Below, piece after piece: positions 57,386 to 64,000 of a DNA stretch of 64,000 nucleotides (position 1 is the first letter of the stretch; every line of letters begins with the position of its first letter). The position numbers and the translations under genes were made by a program. Source of the DNA: Artocarpus heterophyllus. Lineage: Eukaryota; Streptophyta; Magnoliopsida; Rosales; Moraceae. Location: the NCBI GenBank assembly GCA_025403435.1, contig CM046343.1, positions 33,266,930 through 33,330,929 of the forward strand, written 5' to 3'. The notes beneath the pieces were generated by a model, which saw only the letters and a program-made list of their open reading frames with translations, was not told where the DNA came from and searched no databases.

Positions 57386-59743
57386 TGTGACACCCGTTAT
57401 TCTCCTAACGGGTATTGAGGTAATTAAATTAATTTTTAGTGTATAAAAAAAATTGCTTCATTTAAATTTATTTTATAATATTTATTTTTATCTATTTTTA
57501 AGTTTTCTAAAATTCTCTTATATTTATTTAGTATGATTACTAAAAAGCCTTAGAACTTCTAATAAATCTCAAAAATGTCATATTGGCATTATGTGTGTTA
57601 AAGTCTTTAGATGAGACATAAGGATATCTTTTCCAACTACTCTTGACCCTCATTTTCTTTATTTCCTCCGTGACATGCTTCAACATGTCTCCTCTATAAT
57701 TGTTTCCATCACTTCTCTTCAAAGACTTCATCTTTTCTTCCTTTCTCTTCCACGGTTCCCACACTCTTCTTCTTATTTCTTTGCTGAAGCAAAATACTTA
57801 GAGAACTTCTTTAAGGCAGCCATAAAAATCTGCCACCATCACCTCCATTTGAGCAAGAATTTCAGTCATACCGAAGTAAAGGAATCTGTTTTGAAGCCAT
57901 TTCAAGCTTCCAACTAACCATAATCCGAGGTTAGAATCTTATGAACAAATTTAGTCTTTCATTTATAAATTTTCTTTTATACTAAAGGATTATTCAAATT
58001 TGCGTTCTTAAACCTAAGTATATGTTTGTTGCTATTTTGGAGCATATGTATGAAGTCTAAGTGTATATGCCCTAGACAGAAAATTTATATTGTTAAACTT
58101 TGTAATACCTCTATGGGCAGTGGTTATTTCTTGAAATTCTAAGATTAAATTAAAATGAATTTTATGAATTGGTTTGCATATTTGAAAAGTAGCATCCTAG
58201 GCTTTCTAACGAGCTATCATAAACCTAAATCGGAGTTGTATTTTATTTTCTAAGAATTATTCAATTTTTGTATTGGAAACTAGTAAATCTGCCAGTTTGT
58301 TATGGTATACCAGCTGCTAACCTGAACCAAGAACCCATCTTTGCTCACCACCTAATTCTTTAATGTCTTGCAACCTTTCCAATATTATCCTAAGTGATTG
58401 ATGAATCTTATTAGGGACTAAAACATATAGATTACTTGTTCACATTTTATATTGTGTTAAGACAAAAATTGTTTACTGTGGTATTCAAAAGAGATTTATA
58501 TAAAAGCTTTAATGGCATACTAGTAAGATAGGTTTACACATGATTTATTTATGGATGTAGTTGTATGTTGTGCTTTAGTTTTAATTGTCCTTATGCACGC
58601 CTTAGGATCAAGGGAGTATGGAGCTAACGTTAATTGATTCCAGGATTAAGAGACTGTTGATAAGCTTAAAAGGTAGGGATTCTATTACTCATCTTTTGTG
58701 AGGTTTTTATAGAATTAAAATTGATTGTTTTGCTGCAATATATATATATCTATGTTGAACTGATATTATATGTGTATTACATATGAAACTATGACATGGA
58801 CTCGTCTTGTATTGTACGGCGAGGAACATAATGAATTGACACATGTTATAAATTGAGAAGCATGGTTAGGAAAACTAACTCTATTGATAATGATTCAATA
58901 TAGAGAAATTGTGAGACATGAAGAGGGCGACGGTTACGTCCTTGGGCATGAATACCCTAAAAGGTAAAATAGGGGGAAGGCGATGACGCTTCCTTGGGTT
59001 GAAAGTCCCAGAACACACTGTACAGGAATCGATTTGGTGAGGACTCGGGGCTTGATGTCCCCTCACCGGAACACCCTTGGAATGTTTATAGGGTGATCAA
59101 GTGCGCCCATTTGGGTTTCGATGAGTTGAGTGATACTCAATTTAACATGGATACCTAGGAACAATGATGATTGTTAATATTTGTATAAATGTGTAATTAT
59201 GACACTTGGTAATGATTAACTACGGTATCCATAAGATGTGATCATAATAAACCTCATAATCTGGAATATGATGTAACTTATTAACCATGCAGATTTTAAT
59301 GTGGTAATGATAAAAACCTGAAGGTGAGTAATGGCTTTCTCTACTGAGCATAGTGTTGCTCATACCCTTATGTTTATATCTTTTCAGGACTCACTAAGTG
59401 TAAGGTGGCTACGAGAAATATAGTTGAGGAAGTGATGTAACTATATTACATTGGGACTGCTCAATTGTAAAGAATGTTCTTCATGATAATGTAAGCATCA
59501 ATTGTTACTTTCTGTGACTGTATTATAATGTGTTGAGGGTTAAAATGATGATGACAACAGTTTATATTATTAAATTTAAGGTGCTACATTAAACTGTGGT
59601 TTAATTGTCGTTTATATTTTTATTTTTGAGTTGAGAGTTTTCATTTAAGTCCCGGGCAAATTTTATTTTTAAGGTTTTACTTTTATTATTTATTTTTATT
59701 TTATCTCATTAAAAACTGTTAACCCCCATATAGGGGCGTTACA
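57386..59743 (+). mobile_element. 3' LTR of the young LOG-carrying retrotransposon
   Basis: Second LTR, 2358 bp, TGTGACACCC to GGGGCGTTACA, followed by the target-site copy TTGCG (59744-59748). With the 5' LTR it defines an 8944-bp element (50800-59743). Confidence 0.93.
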
Positions 59744-59748
59744 TTGCG

Positions 59749-61150
59749 CTATGTTAAAAAAGGGAAAAAAATTTAGAACTAATATTTTTCAAATGATTTT
59801 CAAACGAAAAAAATTATTAATTTTAAAATCAAATGAGCAACAAAGGTGCAAATTTGGAATGAGTTAAATGGAGCAACTTACTATATTTTGCAGGTCATTG
59901 TTCAGTTTTCACCCAAAAAAAAGTACAATACACAAAAACCTTGTTCTAAAAGTTACTCTGATCCCAAACTCACTTGGCACAAACTAGAAATGTTGATGCC
60001 TAAGATTGGCGCAACACCGCATGCGGGGGTACACCGTGGTCGAGTTCCTTGTTCTACCTTCTGTTCTGCCTGGCTCTGCCTGGTCTGGTCAAATTTGCAA
60101 AAGGAGAGAAGGCCTCGGAATAAGGAGACACCGGTTTGGTGCCTGCCAAGAGCACTCTGACGCTCAAATCAGTGTTCTGACCGGGAAGAGCTAAGCGAGA
60201 GGTAGAGTAGGCAAGGGAAGAATGCTCGTACCTTTGTGATGGAGATGATGCTCCTATTTATAGGGTTTAGCTTGGATTCGGGTGTGGACCGGTTTGGCCC
60301 GTGACCTAGGTGTCCAGTGACAAGTGTCATAATCTATGAAGAATGAGGATTGCCCAATAGAGTGTTGAAATGGTGCCACATGTTGGTCTTTGGGTATGAT
60401 CTACTATTGTGTGATCTGGATGGGATCCAAATATCTTGCTAGTCAAGTTTGTCCTTCATGGTTGCCTTGGCCAAGTCAGATAGATCCTGCTCAGGTGGAT
60501 CCTGGTCTGATAAAGCTTGCTCAGACGGATCCTGGTCAGACAGATCCAAGTCCTAGTCTAACAGGGCCTAGTCGGACTGGCCAGACGGGTCTTAGTAGGA
60601 CAGATCCTGGTTGGATAGATCCAGGTCCTAGTCGGACGGGTCTTGGTCGAACGAGTCCTGGTCGAATAGATCCTGGTCCTAGTCGAACAGATCATACTCG
60701 GACAGATCTTGGTCCTACTCAGACAAATCCTAGTTTTAGTTGGATGGTCCCTTTTTGACAGATAATGGTCGGACGGATCCTAGTCCTAGTTAGACAAACC
60801 ATACTCGAATAGATCCTGGTCTTGCTCGGCTATCCTGGTTGGGTGCTTGGATTAAAGAGGGTATGAGCTTTAGATAGTTTTCTGATCATGAAGATTTCCC
60901 GCAATAATAGCCCCCTAAGACTTTCGTGATGGAGGTCATTAGCACTGAAGTCTTGATGTGGTTGGGAAATATTTTTCGTGAACGTATCCTTCTTGGACTC
61001 TTCGTCCAGGACCTAGTCGACTGTAGCCTGGACCTGGTCTTCTCTGGTTAGTTGTAACCTTCTTGGACCTAGTTGGATTCTTCGTCCTAGACCTAATGTA
61101 TCTTTGTCGGTCATAGCTGGAACGCCCCTTAAATCAGACGTTACAGCTGT
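59749..61150 (-). mobile_element. GC-richer decayed LTR/leader remnant with a minisatellite
   Basis: Likely minus-strand retroelement sequence: CCTATTTATAGGG (60253-60265) is a palindromic TATA region, and CTAAGATTGGCGCAACACC (about 60001-60019) resembles Tat-type leader sequence. No pol motif is left. Small ORFs at 59846-60194 have no recognised domain. Confidence 0.35.
60478..60835. repeat. Degenerate minisatellite based on GACAGATCCTGGTC
   Basis: Roughly twenty degenerate units such as CGGACAGATCCTGGTC and CTAGTCGGACGGGTC follow head to tail for about 350 bp. They create the artificial Pro/Thr/Gly/Arg-rich ORF 60390-60758. Confidence 0.85.
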
Positions 61151-64000
61151 CGTTACATACTTACATTCGTACATGAATAAACATTAAACTTATAAATAAT
61201 ATCAAACTTAATCGTTACTATAGATTTAAAAAGTATTTAAACTTACATTACTAAGATCCATTCATAAGTTGTTTTTTTTTTTTAAAAAAAAAAAAAAACT
61301 TATCATTGTTTCGAAAGTCATAGTTTAATTTATTCCATAACATAATTTATTCATTTATACTTTAAATTAATCATGAACTTATATTAATAAAATAAATATA
61401 CCAAGTTATAAAATCAGGACTTATAAAAATATCACAACATATCACATTAAACATCAAATCTATTATAACTTACTTATTCCCACAGTTCGACAGGCCGAAC
61501 TTAGGACTTCGGCAGGCCGAATATCATCGGCAGGCAGGAGTTTCCTCAACCGACAGACCGGCAGAGGCTTTGCAATTATGACCAAAAATTTATCCATATT
61601 CGGCAGGCCGAAAAATTAGATCGACAGGCCAAACTTCTGGACTTCGGCAGGCCGGCCACGGAGTTCGGCAGGCCGTCCGAGACCAAATTCCTTTGGAAAA
61701 CTTAACTTAAAACATACCCACTTTACGTAAAATACAGCGGAAGTTCATAATTCATTAAAAATGATAAAATACCTTATTAAACCATAATGTAAATATTCTT
61801 AAAACTTAACATAAGAATATACGTTCAAAATATAGAATTTGATTAAATCATAAAATCATTTTTCTTGGCGTGCTTCCAGTTACAATTCATCGTTCATGTT
61901 GCTCACACGCCTTCCCATGTCCTCCTCCTAGTCCATGATTTTCTTACCCTTATTTGCAACATGACATAAAACATTATTAAGCTAATGCTTAGTAAGTACA
62001 TATATTCTCACAATTTAAAACATTTCATAAACATCATCATCATCATCATCATATCATAAAAGTGCCTTAAGCACAATTTCATAGAACATATCTTTCATAA
62101 CGTTGACCATTTTAAAACTTTATCCATTTTATCTTAAGGGCCCAAGTGTTGCACCATAACATCATCATAGGCGCGCCGTCATGAGAGGAGAAGGGTAGCT
62201 AATCTCAAACCAAACATGACATCATAACATAACATTTCATAACATTTGGTGTGCAACACTTATTAGGTGATACTTATATACATACTTTTCATTCTTAAAA
62301 ACATGCCATAAACATCATGCATAACTTAAAATCATGAGAATCTTTCATAAGAAATCCTTTAAGGAAAATCACCGTAAAATCATCATGAATATCCTTGTAA
62401 ATATATCATCAAACCTTGGAAAAATATGTGTCATGTTGCAGGTGAGAATGTACTTATCTTATCTTTATTGATAGCTTACTTAACCTTAAAATTGCACTTG
62501 GTGACGACGCCGCGGTCTCGATGTGCTCGCTTCCTTGAGTGTTCATGCCATTTATCATTTTAAAGATGCAATAAAATCAATACTTATCATAAAATATTCA
62601 TACACATAACATTCATTCGTACAATATTCGCATATACATACACTTATGTATACATTCATCACATTTCAGACATATCCCATAATCATCATCGTAAAAATTA
62701 TCATTAAAACATAGAAACGCTATTCATAACATGCTTCCTTAAAATTAAAACATTTCATATATTGTAATCATGAAATTTTTTTTTTTTTTGAAACATCTTC
62801 CTAATAATTTAAAATGCATATATTTAATTTAAACTTCATACAATCATCATATTATCATGCATGAAATTATTTCATTATCATAAAATCTTTTAAACATACA
62901 TAACATTTCATAAACAAAATCCAGAATTAACATTTATTGAAACATTTTTCTTAATGAATTCCCATAAAATTTCATAACATATAAATAAAACACATTCATC
63001 TTTCATACTCTTACATATGCATATTTTAACAACTTTTCAAGAAAACATCATATTTACCCCTTGAATAATCATTACATTTTTTTTATATACATTCAAAATT
63101 ATACAGTAACATTACTGTGAAGAGTAGAAGATAGAAACATCATTTTTCCATAAAACATTCATATGACATGAAATTAGAAAGCACCACATAACATATATGC
63201 ATAACATCACATTTAAAAATTCGAGACAAAACACAATACCTATAGAAAGATATTGTAGACGAAACAAGGAGAAGAATTTCTTTTCAAAAACATACCAGAG
63301 AAAACCGAATACATACCTTGAAGTTTCTTCTCAAAATCCTTGAATTTAACCAACGAAATAAGACTTTTCTTTCAATGTTCTCAGAAAAATTTTAGAGAAA
63401 GAGGGAGAGGAAGAACTCGTGGAGAAGAGAAGAGAAAGAGAAATGAAAGATCGTCTCAGAAATTTTTGAGAGGAAAACGTGAGAAGGAGAGAAAATAATG
63501 AAAAAGGAAACGTTAAAAATTTTTAACGTATTAAACATAATTGATGGGAATTCAATTCCTTTCATTAAGTCAGATTTTTCTGACTGTTAAGGGCTGTTGG
63601 CGTGGAAGGAAAGAAGAGAAAGAAGGAAAGTCCAATCTCCCACTCAATACTTACCATGTTTTGCCCTATTTAAATTGGAAACCATATAAATTGACATAAA
63701 TCATGCAAGTCAAACCCATTTTATTACCTTAACTAATAAAACATTCTATTATTATACCAATTAATCACGTTAAATCACCCAATTAACGTAATTAATTCAA
63801 CCATAATTTTGGAGAGATTTCAGCTGACTGCTCGTCAGCCATGTTCGTGTTAGACATGTATGCTCTAAGGAGTAAAAATGTAATACGTTTTTGGAGACAT
63901 TTTTATCAATAAAGAATTTATTCATTTATATATACCAAATATTGTCCTCTTTACGTTCATATTTGTTGAATGTATGATAAGCAAACAGTAGTCTGAGACT
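61151..64000 (-). mobile_element. Chromovirus-type LTR or LTR-derived sequence running to the window end
   Basis: It follows the same order of landmarks as the solo LTR at 5512-8694: GCGGAAGTTCATAA, GCTAATGCTTAGTAAGTA, AGGGCCCAAGTGTTGCACC, and TGCAGGTGAGAATGTACTT then CTTACTTAACC. This suggests another, diverged member of the family in the same orientation. Its right end was not found. It carries an array of palindromic TTCGGCAGGCCGAA words at 61488-61680. There is no coding sequence. Confidence 0.5.
61488..61680. repeat. Iterated palindromic word TTCGGCAGGCCGAA
   Basis: About eight copies, exact or with one to four changes, lie within 190 bp (for example CTTCGGCAGGCCGAAT near 61508 and ATTCGGCAGGCCGAAA near 61599). 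Each unit pairs TTCGGC with GCCGAA around a 2-base centre. Confidence 0.8.

Noticed and set aside
60390..60758. 122-codon Pro/Thr/Gly/Arg-rich repetitive ORF
   Set aside because: It is the translation of a degenerate minisatellite whose unit happens to be free of stops in this frame.

Overview
This is a piece of plant nuclear genome, almost certainly a woody or herbaceous eudicot. Genes have GT-AG introns, intergenic DNA is AT-rich, and plant-specific families (GRF, phytocyanin, CYP76, KT/TPT-type translocator) sit among chromovirus and Tat retrotransposons, hAT-like elements and tRNA-derived SINE-like sequences. The species cannot be fixed from sequence alone.

Layout. 1-25.7 kb is a nest of LTR retrotransposons. 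A plus-strand Tat-lineage Ty3/gypsy element is the oldest layer: RNase H/integrase fragments at 4893-5511 and 8695-8736, an antisense ORF at 20011-20865 and an LTR near 21.5-21.9 kb. It is interrupted by three insertions: a coding-poor long-LTR element (1-4892), a solo LTR with target-site duplication (5512-8694), and a minus-strand Tekay-type chromovirus (8736-20010) with decayed gag-pol and an extra gag-like ORF upstream of gag. A second, badly decayed minus-strand gypsy remnant with one LTR follows (22.27-25.71 kb).

26-50 kb is gene-bearing: an intact two-exon CYP76-family P450 (+), a subtilase pseudogene (-), a compact GRF transcription factor with a miR396 site (+), an intronless sugar-phosphate/phosphate translocator-like gene (+) and a GPI-type phytocyanin (-). 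Between them lie a SINE with a 17-bp target-site duplication, two nested hAT-like elements, two tRNA-Val-derived sequences, T-rich tracts iterating TGTCGTTTT, and small MITE-like repeats.

50.8-59.74 kb is the most unusual object: a very young LTR retrotransposon (LTRs of 2358 bp, apparently near-identical, TSD TTGCG) that has no gag-pol but carries two intact ORFs. One is a basic Cys-rich protein resembling flexivirus nucleic-acid-binding proteins. The other is an intronless LOG-family (cytokinin-activating) protein with altered active-site motifs and a C-terminal EAR-like tail. 59.75-64 kb holds further decayed LTR sequence, a minisatellite and an iterated palindrome.

The single-copy genes are not an operon and show no obvious joint pathway; they are ordinary neighbours separated by transposable elements.
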